Part shown: piece after piece, positions 15,996 to 24,120 of the stretch
Position numbering within the stretch: the stretch's first letter is position 1
Layout: the number at the start of each line of letters is the position of its first letter
Assembly (NCBI RefSeq): GCF_010974945.1
Contig: NZ_JAAIVB010000078.1
Coordinates: 1-64,000 of the forward strand
Source of the DNA: Noviherbaspirillum galbum
GTDB taxonomy: Bacteria; Pseudomonadota; Gammaproteobacteria; Burkholderiales; Burkholderiaceae_D
Length of the DNA: 64,000 nt
Reading direction: 5' to 3'
Position numbers and translations under genes: made by a program
Notes under the pieces: generated by a model
Told to the model about the DNA's origin: nothing
Seen by the model: the letters and a program-made list of their open reading frames with translations, nothing else
Databases searched by the model: none

Positions 15996-16634
15996 ATGCC
16001 GATTCGGTGGATCGTGCCGGATACGTCGCCCCTGCCCCTTGGCGCGTATCGCGGATTCGTCTTCAACCTGGAGGGGCGGCGCCTGTTTCCCCGCCTCGTC
16101 CAGGCAATGATCTGGGGGAATAGCCGGCGCTATGCCGACCTGCTCGGTCCCGGCCATGCCGTCATGCAAGCCGCGGGGTGGCGGGAGGCCGATGGCATGC
16201 CGGTCTGCGTCAGCGCGATGCATGGCGGGCGTATCGCCGGCGTCGCCTGGGCGCGGCGCATCATCCTTGGCAACGATGAACTTGGGTGCAACCTGTCTTT
16301 CGCGGTGCACCCCGAACTCGAAGGCCGCGGCGTGGCGCGGCTGGCGACCGCCTTCGCCTTCGAGCTGCTCTATCGGGAACGGCCCCGGCCGGTCGTCGCC
16401 AACGTCCAGACCCGTGAAGCCAACCACCGCGCGATCGCCCTCGCCCGCTCGCTGGGCTTCCACGCGCCTCGCCTGGCGCGGGTTCCCGCGCCCCTGTCCG
16501 GGGAAGCGGAGGGCCCTCCCTTCATCACCCTGCGCGCCGACGCGGCGGCCCTGCACTGCATCACGGAAGACTTGCTGATGAAGCGTCTTGGGTGGAACGC
16601 CGCGCACGCCATCCGCGAAGGCATGAGGGCCTGA
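15996..16634 (+). CDS. GNAT family N-acetyltransferase
   Basis: A 212-residue protein with a GNAT core: ELGCNLSFAVHPELEGRGVARLATAFAF holds the acetyl-CoA pyrophosphate loop (EGRGVA), followed by ANVQTREANHRAIALARSLGF, typical of motif B. The N-terminal 80 residues and the C-terminal 40 lie outside the domain and are unrecognised. The acceptor is unknown. It follows the 93-residue gene closely on the same strand. Confidence 0.75.
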   Translation: MPIRWIVPDTSPLPLGAYRGFVFNLEGRRLFPRLVQAMIWGNSRRYADLLGPGHAVMQAAGWREADGMPVCVSAMHGGRIAGVAWARRIILGNDELGCNLSFAVHPELEGRGVARLATAFAFELLYRERPRPVVANVQTREANHRAIALARSLGFHAPRLARVPAPLSGEAEGPPFITLRADAAALHCITEDLLMKRLGWNAAHAIREGMRA

Positions 16635-16707
16635 GTTCCACCTTGACAAGCATGTTGCGTGGCGGCAGGATTCCCCATCCCGTCATTGCCAGCATGCCTG
16701 TCGTTCC

Positions 16708-17235
16708 ATGTTCATCCACGTCGCCTGTGAAATCGTTCTTCTCTCAGCCTGCCTCGCGGCCAGCCTGGTTTGCTGGAAGAGGAGAGATGCACTGGCGGCC
16801 ATCGGTTTCGCCCTGATCGGCATCGCCTCGGCGCTTGGCGCGCTGGAGTATGCGGGACTGGCCGGACTCGGGGAGCCGCATCGCTTCGCGAGCAGGCTGT
16901 CCGGAAAGATCAGCCTGTTCCTGGTGGCGCTGGATGCCTTGCGCGTCCCCGGGTCCTGGCTGCTCGCGGCGCTGGCGCTGGCGGCATTCCCCTTTCTGCC
17001 GCCGTTCGTCTCGCTGGCAGTCAACATCGTCGCCCTGGCCGGCATCGTCTGGGGCGGCCGCCGGCATGCCTTGTGGAGTTCGCTGGCGGGGGCCGTCCTG
17101 TTTGCCCTGGCGGGACTGCTGATCGGCACGAAGGGGGAATGGCATGGGTTCGCGCGCCTCGACCTCTATCACCTCGCCATCGCGGCGGCCGTAGCATGCT
17201 GGGCGGCGGGCAGCCTGCGCCGCGGCCGCACTTAG
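16708..17235 (+). CDS. Hypothetical integral membrane protein
   Basis: A 175-residue protein with about six hydrophobic helices and short loops, alanine- and leucine-rich, starting MFIHVACEIVLLSACLAA. No conserved family motif was recognised. It lies 73 bases after the GNAT gene on the same strand and converges on the next acetyltransferase gene 8 bases away. The whole open frame and the clear membrane topology support a real gene; function unknown. Confidence 0.65.
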   Translation: MFIHVACEIVLLSACLAASLVCWKRRDALAAIGFALIGIASALGALEYAGLAGLGEPHRFASRLSGKISLFLVALDALRVPGSWLLAALALAAFPFLPPFVSLAVNIVALAGIVWGGRRHALWSSLAGAVLFALAGLLIGTKGEWHGFARLDLYHLAIAAAVACWAAGSLRRGRT

Positions 17236-17243
17236 TCCAGGCT

Positions 17244-17675
17244 TTAGTCCAGGCGCTTGAACATGGCCGCAGCCGGTTCGGAAAGCGAAGCGCCAGAACC
17301 TGACTGCAATCCCGCCGGCACCGCGTCGCGCTCGGCCGGTTCGTAACCGTACATCCTGAAGAAGCCGCCGGCCGTGCCGGGCAGCAGATAAAGATCATCG
17401 ATGCCGGCTTCCCGCGCATGGCTCTCGATCAGTTCCAGCAGCCGGCTGCCGAGGCCTCGGCTGTGCATGGACGGCTCCACCGCCAGCGACAGGATCGTTC
17501 CCTTGCTGCCATCGGCTTCGAGGCCCACCGCGCCAAGCACGCGCGAGGTCTGGCTGAGGACGATGAAATGCGCCAGGTGGCCGGCCGTGATGTCGTCCGA
17601 AGGGAGGGCATTGGCATCCAGCAGCGCGCGGATGGAGGGCAGGTCGCCGGCGGCGGCGGGACGGATGGTCAGCAT
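17244..17675 (-). CDS. GNAT acetyltransferase, ArsN2-like
   Basis: A 143-residue single-domain GNAT: MLTIRPAAAGDLPSIRALL at the start, HSRGLGSRLLE as the acetyl-CoA loop, and LYLLPGTAGGFFRMYGYEP at the end. The last segment resembles ArsN2 from arsenic-resistance loci, where such enzymes N-acetylate small toxic amines. No ars gene is nearby, so the substrate is open. ATG at 17675 has GGAG 9 bases before it. Confidence 0.75.
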   Translation of the reverse strand: MLTIRPAAAGDLPSIRALLDANALPSDDITAGHLAHFIVLSQTSRVLGAVGLEADGSKGTILSLAVEPSMHSRGLGSRLLELIESHAREAGIDDLYLLPGTAGGFFRMYGYEPAERDAVPAGLQSGSGASLSEPAAAMFKRLD

Positions 17676-17911
17676 GGGGAATCTCCGGAAAGCAGGGAAT
17701 GGCGGCAAGGCGCAAGAATGCCACATTTCCCGGCAGGGCGCCGCATCGTCCACGTCCGCTTCCCCGTCCGCTTCAGCGTGGCTTTTTGCAGTTCGATCCC
17801 GCATTTCCGCAGTTCGTCGCATTCCGGTCGCGTCCCCGGCAAGGCATGGCTACAGTGACACCATCACATCGCGACAACACCTCGAACAACACGCACCGGA
17901 AAGGATACGCC

Positions 17912-18136
17912 ATGAAAACCGCACGCTCCCTGCACATCGCCATCGTCGCCGCCGTTGCCGCCCTCACAGCCGCCGCCGCGGTCAGCGCGATCCATCCCCA
18001 GGCCGCACCGGCGGATTGCGCCACGGCGGCCGTCGACGCCTCCCTGCCCCGCGTCGTCATCACCGCCAAGCGCCTGACGCCGATGGAAAAGCTGGCTGAC
18101 CTGGTCTCGGAAAAGATGGGCCGGCTGCTGTCCTGA
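17912..18136 (+). CDS. Small exported protein, 74 residues
   Basis: A peptide with a signal sequence (MKTARSLHIAIVAAVAALTAAAAVSA) and a short mature part containing PRVVITAKRLTPMEKLADL. The AAPADC context could be a lipobox variant but is not convincing. The ATG is preceded by AAAGGA at 10 bases. Mature region of about 45 residues, basic; function not recognised. Confidence 0.6.
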   Translation: MKTARSLHIAIVAAVAALTAAAAVSAIHPQAAPADCATAAVDASLPRVVITAKRLTPMEKLADLVSEKMGRLLS

Positions 18137-18159
18137 GCGGTGAACCATCGGATTGATGG

Positions 18160-18552
18160 TCAGGCAGGATTGCGCAGGTCCCCGGCGCCGCGCTGCATCA
18201 GGAGCGGCAGCGGACAGCAATCCTGCCAGTATTCGGTGATCTGCGAAATCTTGCCGCCGCTGATCTCGAAAAAAGAAATGACGCGCATCTCGCGCATTCC
18301 GTCGCTCATGCTGACATCGGAAACCGCTTCGTCGCTGCCGCCGACGACGCGATGGACGGTGAAGCGCCAGGGAGCGCCGTCGGCGAACTGGCCGTTCATG
18401 CTTGCGAACCCGTCGGCGCCAGTGACGCGATCCTCGGATTGCGGCCGCTCCAGCGTAAAGTCATGCGCCAGCACGGCGCCCACCGCCCCGAAGTCATTGC
18501 CCGCCATCAAACGCCAGAAGTGAAAGACAATATCGGTCGCGGACGGATACAT
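18160..18552 (-). CDS. SnoaL-like (NTF2 superfamily) protein
   Basis: A 130-residue protein with the SnoaL-like cone fold pattern: FHFWRLMAGNDFGAVGAVLAHDF at the start and FFEISGGKISQITEYWQD at the end. Such proteins act as small isomerases, hydrolases or binding proteins; the active residues vary. The ATG at 18552 is preferred because GGAGG lies 7 bases upstream; an ATG at 18567 is also in frame. It is a single gene between an exported peptide and amn. Confidence 0.75.
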   Translation of the reverse strand: MYPSATDIVFHFWRLMAGNDFGAVGAVLAHDFTLERPQSEDRVTGADGFASMNGQFADGAPWRFTVHRVVGGSDEAVSDVSMSDGMREMRVISFFEISGGKISQITEYWQDCCPLPLLMQRGAGDLRNPA

Positions 18553-18741
18553 CGGAAAAGCCTCCATCGAATGAACATGCAATCGGACACGCAGGGCGTG
18601 CTTACGGTGGAGAATGTTACCCGCGGCATGGACTTCCGCCATCCCATACGTATGGGTTTTTGCCTTCCTTCCCTTCATGTCCGCCATCACCGGCGGGCGC
18701 TTGTTCTACAATAGGCCAAGTCCATCACCAGGGAGTCCCTG

Positions 18742-20253
18742 TTGCTCACTCCGCCCTATGTCGCACCCGCGCTCTACGATGATCCCGCCGCCGCGCTCGA
18801 ACAGGTCCGCCTCATCTATCATTCCGGCATCCAGCATCTGCGCGACTGCCTGCGCCGTTTCGTGGAGGGTGAGAATTTTCCGAGCCGCGTCCGGGCGTGC
18901 TACCCCTATGTGCGGGTGCATACCGATACCGTGGCGCGCGCGGATTCCCGCCGGTCGTACGGCTTCGTCGCCGGCCCCGGCACCTACGAGACCACCCTTA
19001 CCCGTCCGGATCTGTTCGCCAATTATTACCCCGAACAATTCCGGCTTCTCCTGAAGAACCACGGCTACAACCACCAGGTGCGGCTGGAGATCGGGGTCAG
19101 CGCGCAGCCCATCCCGGTGCATTTCTCCTTCGCGGAGCATGATCACATCGAGGGCACGATGCCGCCCGAGCGGCGCCTCGCCATGCGCGACCTGTTCGAC
19201 CTGCCCGACCTTGCCGCAATGGACGACGGCATCGCCAACGGCACCAACGACATTCCCGCGGGCGAGCCCCAGCCGCTGGCCTTGTTTACCGCGCCCCGGG
19301 TCGATTATTCATTGCAGCGCCTGCGGCACTACACGGGCACGGCCGCAGAGCACTTCCAGAATTTCGTGCTGTTCACCAACTACCAGTTTTACATCGACGA
19401 ATTCCTCAAGCTCGGCCATGAAATCATGGCGCGCGCCCGGCCGGATGCATCGGAAGACCAGCACGGCTACGTTGCCTTCGTCGAGCCGGGCAACGTCGTC
19501 ACGCGCCGCATCGGCGAAGCGCCGCAGCCGGGCGATGCGCTCGGGGCGCCGCCGCCGCGCATGCCGCAGATGCCGGCCTACCACCTCGTGCGCGAAGACG
19601 GCTGCGGCATCACCATGATCAACATCGGCGTCGGTCCCGCCAATGCGAAGACCATTACCGACCATGTGGCGGTGCTGCGTCCGCATGCCTGGCTGATGCT
19701 CGGCCACTGCGCAGGGCTGCGCAATACCCAGCAGCTCGGCGACTACGTGCTCGCCCACGGTTACGTCCGCGAAGATCACGTCCTGGACGAAGACCTGCCG
19801 CTCTGGGTGCCGATCCCGCCGCTCGCGGAAGTCCAGCTCGCCCTCGAGGCCGCGGTTGCGGAAGTAACGCAGCTGACGGGTTATGAACTCAAGCGCGTGA
19901 TGCGCACCGGCACCGTGGCCAGCACCGACAACCGCAACTGGGAACTGCTGCCGCACCGCACGCCGGAGCGCCGCTTCTCGCAAAGCCGCGCCATTGCCCT
20001 GGACATGGAGAGCGCGACGATCGCGGCGAACGGTTTCCGTTTCCGCGTACCCTATGGCACCCTGCTATGCGTTAGCGACAAACCGCTGCATGGCGAGATC
20101 AAGCTGCCGGGAATGGCGAATCATTTTTACCGGGAACGGGTCGACCAGCATTTGCGCATCGGCATCCGTGCAGTGGAGCTGCTGCGCAAGCAGGGAGTGG
20201 ACAAGCTTCACAGCCGCAAGCTGCGCAGCTTCGCCGAGGTTGCCTTCCAGTGA
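18742..20253 (+). CDS. amn: AMP nucleosidase
   Basis: A 503-residue enzyme cleaving AMP to adenine and ribose 5-phosphate. The N-terminal Amn domain includes RACYPYVRVHTDTVARAD and GFVAGPGTYETTLTRPDLF. The C-terminal half is a purine nucleoside phosphorylase fold, with INIGVGPANAKTITDH and the ribose-binding ALDMESATIAANGFRFRVPYGTLLCVSD segment. Length matches the family. The start is a TTG at 18742, with GGGAG 7 bases before it; no in-frame ATG lies near. Stands alone. Confidence 0.93.
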   Translation: MLTPPYVAPALYDDPAAALEQVRLIYHSGIQHLRDCLRRFVEGENFPSRVRACYPYVRVHTDTVARADSRRSYGFVAGPGTYETTLTRPDLFANYYPEQFRLLLKNHGYNHQVRLEIGVSAQPIPVHFSFAEHDHIEGTMPPERRLAMRDLFDLPDLAAMDDGIANGTNDIPAGEPQPLALFTAPRVDYSLQRLRHYTGTAAEHFQNFVLFTNYQFYIDEFLKLGHEIMARARPDASEDQHGYVAFVEPGNVVTRRIGEAPQPGDALGAPPPRMPQMPAYHLVREDGCGITMINIGVGPANAKTITDHVAVLRPHAWLMLGHCAGLRNTQQLGDYVLAHGYVREDHVLDEDLPLWVPIPPLAEVQLALEAAVAEVTQLTGYELKRVMRTGTVASTDNRNWELLPHRTPERRFSQSRAIALDMESATIAANGFRFRVPYGTLLCVSDKPLHGEIKLPGMANHFYRERVDQHLRIGIRAVELLRKQGVDKLHSRKLRSFAEVAFQ

Positions 20254-20277
20254 TGCCCCGCGCAGCGGGCCCGGGGA

Positions 20278-20571
20278 TCAGGGAGCTGCGGGGCGTCCTT
20301 CGGGATGCAGGCGGAAGATGGAAGGCTTGATTTCCAGGATGGGTTGCGCCGGCTCGGCATCCGCCAGGGTCTTGGCGGTGGAACGGATCGTGGTTTCGAA
20401 GGCGTGGAACACGTCGAGCGAGTCGGCGTCCGACACGTCGACATCCTTCATGTCGGAAAGCGACTCCAGTGCCTCGCGTGAAATGACGCACTGGTGTTCC
20501 GACCCGCCAATGCTGACCTGGAAGACAACGCCGTGCTCGGTCAGGCGTGGATTGTTTTCACGTGAGGCCAT
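20278..20571 (-). CDS. DUF1488 family protein
   Basis: A 97-residue protein with the DUF1488 pattern: GVVFQVSIGGSEHQCVISREALE followed by an acidic middle and a helical tail. Similar small proteins are widespread in proteobacteria and have no known function. ATG at 20571 follows AAGGATG. It converges on amn. Confidence 0.75.
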   Translation of the reverse strand: MASRENNPRLTEHGVVFQVSIGGSEHQCVISREALESLSDMKDVDVSDADSLDVFHAFETTIRSTAKTLADAEPAQPILEIKPSIFRLHPEGRPAAP

Positions 20572-20949
20572 GGGGCATCCTTTCTCGTGACGGCGGAAGG
20601 GTAGGCGTACGGACCGCGCAAGGGCACGGTGTCCGCACATTCGCATGGCTGACCGGCAATGGCGGCGCCATGACACATTATGGGGTACGGTGATGCACGC
20701 GCTGCCGGAGCGGCTTTGGCAGGAACGTCGATGCAAAACACTATACATTGTGCCCATGGAACTGTCCGCGCATGCAACCCGTGATATTGAGGCTGGTCAG
20801 AGCACTCCGCATTAAAGCTTGAAAAGGCTGTGAGGCGGAAACGATATGCGCAAGGGCAAGGGCGGCACGATTTCCCGCGCGCAAGCCAGGCGGCGTATCC
20901 GCAGGGAATGACGGGTACAATGGCGTCTCCTTTGCAAGATCGCTTCGCC
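20572..20949. other. Intergenic stretch between divergent genes
   Basis: 378 bases between the DUF1488 gene (minus) and the thioesterase (plus). It holds an AT-rich patch, ACTATACATTGTG at about 20740, that could serve as a -10 region. No further gene, repeat or RNA is seen. The thioesterase frame is open through its last part from 20830, so the true start may lie inside this stretch. Confidence 0.4.
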
Positions 20950-21390
20950 ATGGCCCGCCTCACCCTCGAATTTCCAGAAGACCAATTCCATTATTCCACC
21001 ACGCTGACGGTCCGCGTCACCGATATCAATGCGGCAAACCATCTTGGCAACGACTCGATGATTTCCATGATTTCCGAAGCGCGCGCCCGCTTCCTGTGGG
21101 AATTCGGCATCCGCGAGAGGCAGGCGGACGACGTGGGCATCATCGTCACCGACCTGGCGACCACCTACAAGAGCGAAGCGTATGCACGGGACCAGCTGCT
21201 GTTCGACGTCGGCGTCATGGATTTCAATGCCTATGGCGGCGACATCATCTTCCGCATCTCGCGTCCGCGCGACGGGATGCTGATCGCCATGGCGAAATCG
21301 GGCTTTGTCTTCTTCAATTACACGGCCAAGCGCGTGGCGCCCATGCCCGAGGAATTCCGGGCGAAATTCCCGAAGGTCAACTTCCTGTGA
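20950..21390 (+). CDS. Acyl-CoA thioesterase (4HBT hot-dog family)
   Basis: A 146-residue hot-dog fold protein: VRVTDINAANHLGNDSMISMISEARARFL is the 4HBT signature, with Asp and Asn-His-Leu where the catalytic Asp and substrate loop lie. It probably hydrolyses acyl-CoA thioesters in the cytosol. ATG at 20950 gives the normal family length; in-frame ATGs at 20905 and 20920 are possible. The final 14 bases overlap a convergent small gene. Confidence 0.8.
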   Translation: MARLTLEFPEDQFHYSTTLTVRVTDINAANHLGNDSMISMISEARARFLWEFGIRERQADDVGIIVTDLATTYKSEAYARDQLLFDVGVMDFNAYGGDIIFRISRPRDGMLIAMAKSGFVFFNYTAKRVAPMPEEFRAKFPKVNFL

Positions 21391-21553
21391 CCGGGCCGGC
21401 CGGCGCATGCCGGGCCTCCCATTCGCGCAGCGCCTGCCGGTAGCGCTGCAGGTCGTCGGTGTAGCGGTCGAAGATGCAGGGATCGCAGCCGCTCTGGCAG
21501 CAGTCTTCCAAGGCCGGCTCCTCCGGCGGGACGGGACGGGGATCGTTTTCCAT
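21377..21553 (-). CDS. Oxidoreductase-like domain protein, 58 residues
   Basis: A short gene with the conserved cysteine pattern DCCQSGCDPCIFDRYTDDL, then LQRYRQALREWE, which is the small oxidoreductase-like (PF09791-type) domain also found in eukaryotic proteins. The four cysteines (18, 19, 23, 26) could bind metal. The ATG at 21553 and stop TGA at 21377 overlap the convergent thioesterase end by 14 bases. Function unknown. Confidence 0.75.
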   Translation of the reverse strand: MENDPRPVPPEEPALEDCCQSGCDPCIFDRYTDDLQRYRQALREWEARHAPAGPVTGS

Positions 21554-21786
21554 GTTGTCTGAATTGGTTGGACGGGTGCGGCCCGGACCGGCCGCGTTCC
21601 CGCCATTATCGCATCCGGCATCGATCCTCCGGCTGGCGCCGGGCGGCCGGCGCGCTGTTGAACAAACGCAGCCGGCGCGCCGAAAGACCGAAAATCTGCA
21701 ATGAAGCTGATGATTGCCAAGAACAAGCCTGCGCCCCTCCGGTCATAGTAGAGCTGATGTTCAATGAACGCCTCGGGGCACGTGGA

Positions 21787-22065
21787 ATGAATATGAAATA
21801 CCGTCAGGAGCAAACAGAACGCCAAGGGATGTCAATGCTTGGCAGGGCAGTCATCATCGGCCTGGTCGGCACCGCCGCCGCCGTCACCTGGGTCGCATCG
21901 GGACGCAGGCAGCTGCGGTCGCGCCGCGCTTCCGACCGCGGCATGGAGCGCCGCAATCCCATGCATTTCTTCCTGGCCGGCAGGAACCCGATGCGGCGGG
22001 CGATCGATCGTTCCGGCCAGCGTCCGCTGTTCGAGCGGCGCGAATCGGTCTACGAAAGCATGTAA
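21787..22065 (+). CDS. Hypothetical small membrane-anchored protein
   Basis: A 92-residue frame starting MNMKYRQEQTERQ, with one hydrophobic segment (LGRAVIIGLVGTAAAVTWVA) followed by a very basic tail rich in Arg. No family recognised. Several in-frame ATGs exist: 21787, 21793, 21829 and one two codons later, the last with AAGGGA before it, so the start is uncertain. The coding assignment rests mainly on the anchor-plus-basic-tail layout. Confidence 0.4.
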   Translation: MNMKYRQEQTERQGMSMLGRAVIIGLVGTAAAVTWVASGRRQLRSRRASDRGMERRNPMHFFLAGRNPMRRAIDRSGQRPLFERRESVYESM

Positions 22066-22099
22066 GGAGCGCGTCTGGAAGGCCGATCCGTTGCGCCTG

Positions 22100-22312
22100 T
22101 CACTGACGGCGCAAGGGATCGAGCAGGTGGCGCAAGGCGTTGTGGTCCAGCTCGAACATGATCGCCAGCAGTTCGCCCAGCCGCCCTGGAGGAAATCCTT
22201 CCCGGGACATCCAGCCCAGGTAATGCCCGGGCAGGTCGGCGAGCAGCCTGTCCTTGTACTTTCCGTACGGCATTCGCCATGTGACGAGAAGCTTCAGGTC
22301 TTCGGCCTGCAT
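22100..22312 (-). CDS. DUF3820 family protein, 70 residues
   Basis: A small soluble protein with the DUF3820 core: MPYGKYKDRLLADLPGHYLGWMSREGFP. This family occurs alone or in exonuclease-linked proteins; no activity has been assigned that I know of. ATG at 22312 lies 23 bases after the phosphofructokinase stop, so the two are probably co-transcribed. Confidence 0.8.
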   Translation of the reverse strand: MQAEDLKLLVTWRMPYGKYKDRLLADLPGHYLGWMSREGFPPGRLGELLAIMFELDHNALRHLLDPLRRQ

Positions 22313-22335
22313 GAGCGTATCCGATCCGCCTTTCC

Positions 22336-23439
22336 TTAATCGCCGAAGCTGATGCCGAGGTCGCGGCCGGTCGCCACGGTATCGCCTTCGAGCGGTACGC
22401 TCTTCATGCGGCCGATGAGTTCGGCAAGCGGCACGTACTGCACGTTCGGGAACGCCAGCGCCACCATGATGCCGTGCTTGCCCTCGTCCAGCGCGCGCAC
22501 CGCTGCCGCGCCGAAACGCAGGGCCGCGAGCCGGTCGAACGCCGTCGGGCTGCCGCCGCGCAGCAGGTGGCCGAGCACCACGACGCGCGCCTCCTTGCCG
22601 GTGCGCTCCTGCAGTTGGTGCGCGACCCGTTCGCCGATGCCGCCCAGCCGCTCCACGTGGCCGTCCGCGGCGGGCGCCGCAACCGCCATCGCGCCTCCCC
22701 TGGCATGCGCGCCCTCGGCGACCACGATGATGGAATACATGCGCCCGAGCTGGTCGCGCGCCTTGACCTTGTCCGCCACCCGGTCGATCTCGTAGGGAAT
22801 CTCGGGAATCAGGATGCCATGCGCGCCGCCGGCAATGCCCGCATGCAGGGCGATCCATCCGGCGTAGCGTCCCATGACCTCGACGACCATGATGCGCTGG
22901 TGGCTTTCCGCCGTGCTGTGCAGGCGGTCCAGGCATTCGGTCGCGAAGGTGACCGCGGTGTCGAAGCCGAAGGTGGTGACCGTCTTGTCGAGGTCGTTGT
23001 CGATGGTCTTGGGAACGCCTATGACTTTCAAGCCCTTGCGGCCGAGCGCCTCGGCGATGGTCAGCGAGCCGTCGCCGCCCACCGCCACCAGGGCATCGAT
23101 GTCCTTGCTGGCAAAGAAGGCGAGGATGTCGTCGGACCGGTCGGCAAGCACCGTCTCGCCCGCAGGCGTGCGGGTCGGGTAGGAAAGCGGATTGCCGCGA
23201 TTGGTGGTGCCGAGGATCGTGCCTCCGAGGTGGGAGATGCCGCGCACCGTATCAGGAGTGAGACGGACGAAGCCGCCCGACGGGTAACGTTCGGGTTGAA
23301 GGATGCCATCGAAACCGTCGCGGATGCCGATGCATTCCCAGCCGCGGTTCGTCGCGGCGCTGACCACCGCGCGGATCACGGCATTCAGGCCTGGGGCGTC
23401 CCCGCCTCCGGTATTGATCGCTATGCGTTTCATCGCCAT
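22336..23439 (-). CDS. pfkA: 6-phosphofructokinase
   Basis: A 367-residue PfkA-family enzyme making fructose 1,6-bisphosphate. The phosphate-donor loop is GGDGS, with Gly at the position that favours ATP. The catalytic loop is PKTIDND, where Lys replaces the Gly of classical ATP enzymes and is usual in pyrophosphate enzymes; this mixed pair occurs in the actinobacterial-type clade, which uses ATP. Also seen: NTGGGDAPGLNAVIRA and VVEVMGRYAGWIALHAG. The ATG at 23439 has GGAG at 9 bases; two ATGs and a TTG flank it in frame. Many Burkholderiales lack this enzyme. Confidence 0.9.
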   Translation of the reverse strand: MAMKRIAINTGGGDAPGLNAVIRAVVSAATNRGWECIGIRDGFDGILQPERYPSGGFVRLTPDTVRGISHLGGTILGTTNRGNPLSYPTRTPAGETVLADRSDDILAFFASKDIDALVAVGGDGSLTIAEALGRKGLKVIGVPKTIDNDLDKTVTTFGFDTAVTFATECLDRLHSTAESHQRIMVVEVMGRYAGWIALHAGIAGGAHGILIPEIPYEIDRVADKVKARDQLGRMYSIIVVAEGAHARGGAMAVAAPAADGHVERLGGIGERVAHQLQERTGKEARVVVLGHLLRGGSPTAFDRLAALRFGAAAVRALDEGKHGIMVALAFPNVQYVPLAELIGRMKSVPLEGDTVATGRDLGISFGD

Positions 23440-23472
23440 GATCATGCGCTCCTGCAAGGGAGAAAAACGGGA

Positions 23473-23976
23473 TCAGCGGTCATGCGCCTGGCCGCTTCCC
23501 TCGGAGACCGGCCTGCCGGCAAGCACATCGTTTCCGGGGCCGGAGAGCGCCTCGCGCACGACCTGGCGCATCCGCGCGTACGCCTGGTCGCCGTACGTTT
23601 CGCGCAGCACGGACAGGTCGGTGAAGCCCGACGCCCCCATGAGCTTCGCGGCGCTGCGGATGCCATGCATGATCTGCGGCGAATACCGCCCAGAGCCAAG
23701 CAGGATGTAAAAAGGAAGGGCATTGAACGGGGCATGGCTCTTGACGTGCCGGAGCAGGTCGAACATCCGGCCGCTGTCGAAGTGCACGCCGCAAGCCACG
23801 AAGCCGATCCGCTCGTCGAGCTCCGCGACGGCGTCTTCCATGGAATGGGTGATGACCAGGCTGAATTCGCTACCCAGCACGTCAGTGACCTGCGGCACGT
23901 CTCGCGGACGCACGGCGACGAGAATGGTCTTGTCTTTCGCTGTTGATGCGTGTTGCACGTTGTTTTCCGCTCCCAT
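23473..23976 (-). CDS. Degenerate response-regulator receiver-like protein
   Basis: A 167-residue protein resembling a receiver domain: TILVAVRPRDVPQVTDVLGSEF, then FVACGVHFDSGRMFDLLRHVKS, then LPFYILLGSG. The strand-3 position that normally carries the phosphorylated Asp reads CGVHFDS, so phosphorylation there is doubtful. No output domain. It lies 33 bases upstream of pfkA on the same strand and may be co-transcribed. Classification as REC-like is by pattern only. Confidence 0.6.
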   Translation of the reverse strand: MGAENNVQHASTAKDKTILVAVRPRDVPQVTDVLGSEFSLVITHSMEDAVAELDERIGFVACGVHFDSGRMFDLLRHVKSHAPFNALPFYILLGSGRYSPQIMHGIRSAAKLMGASGFTDLSVLRETYGDQAYARMRQVVREALSGPGNDVLAGRPVSEGSGQAHDR

Positions 23977-24120
23977 GGCTGTTGTCGCGCGGCTTTTCAG
24001 TATCCGTTTTTCCAGTCAACAACGACGTCGATGCCGAGCTTGAAGTATAAGCCTTGCGCGGCGCTTCAAGGCCGGATTTCGCACGTCCCTGCGTGGCCAA
24101 TCCATCCGCTTCCATCCAGC

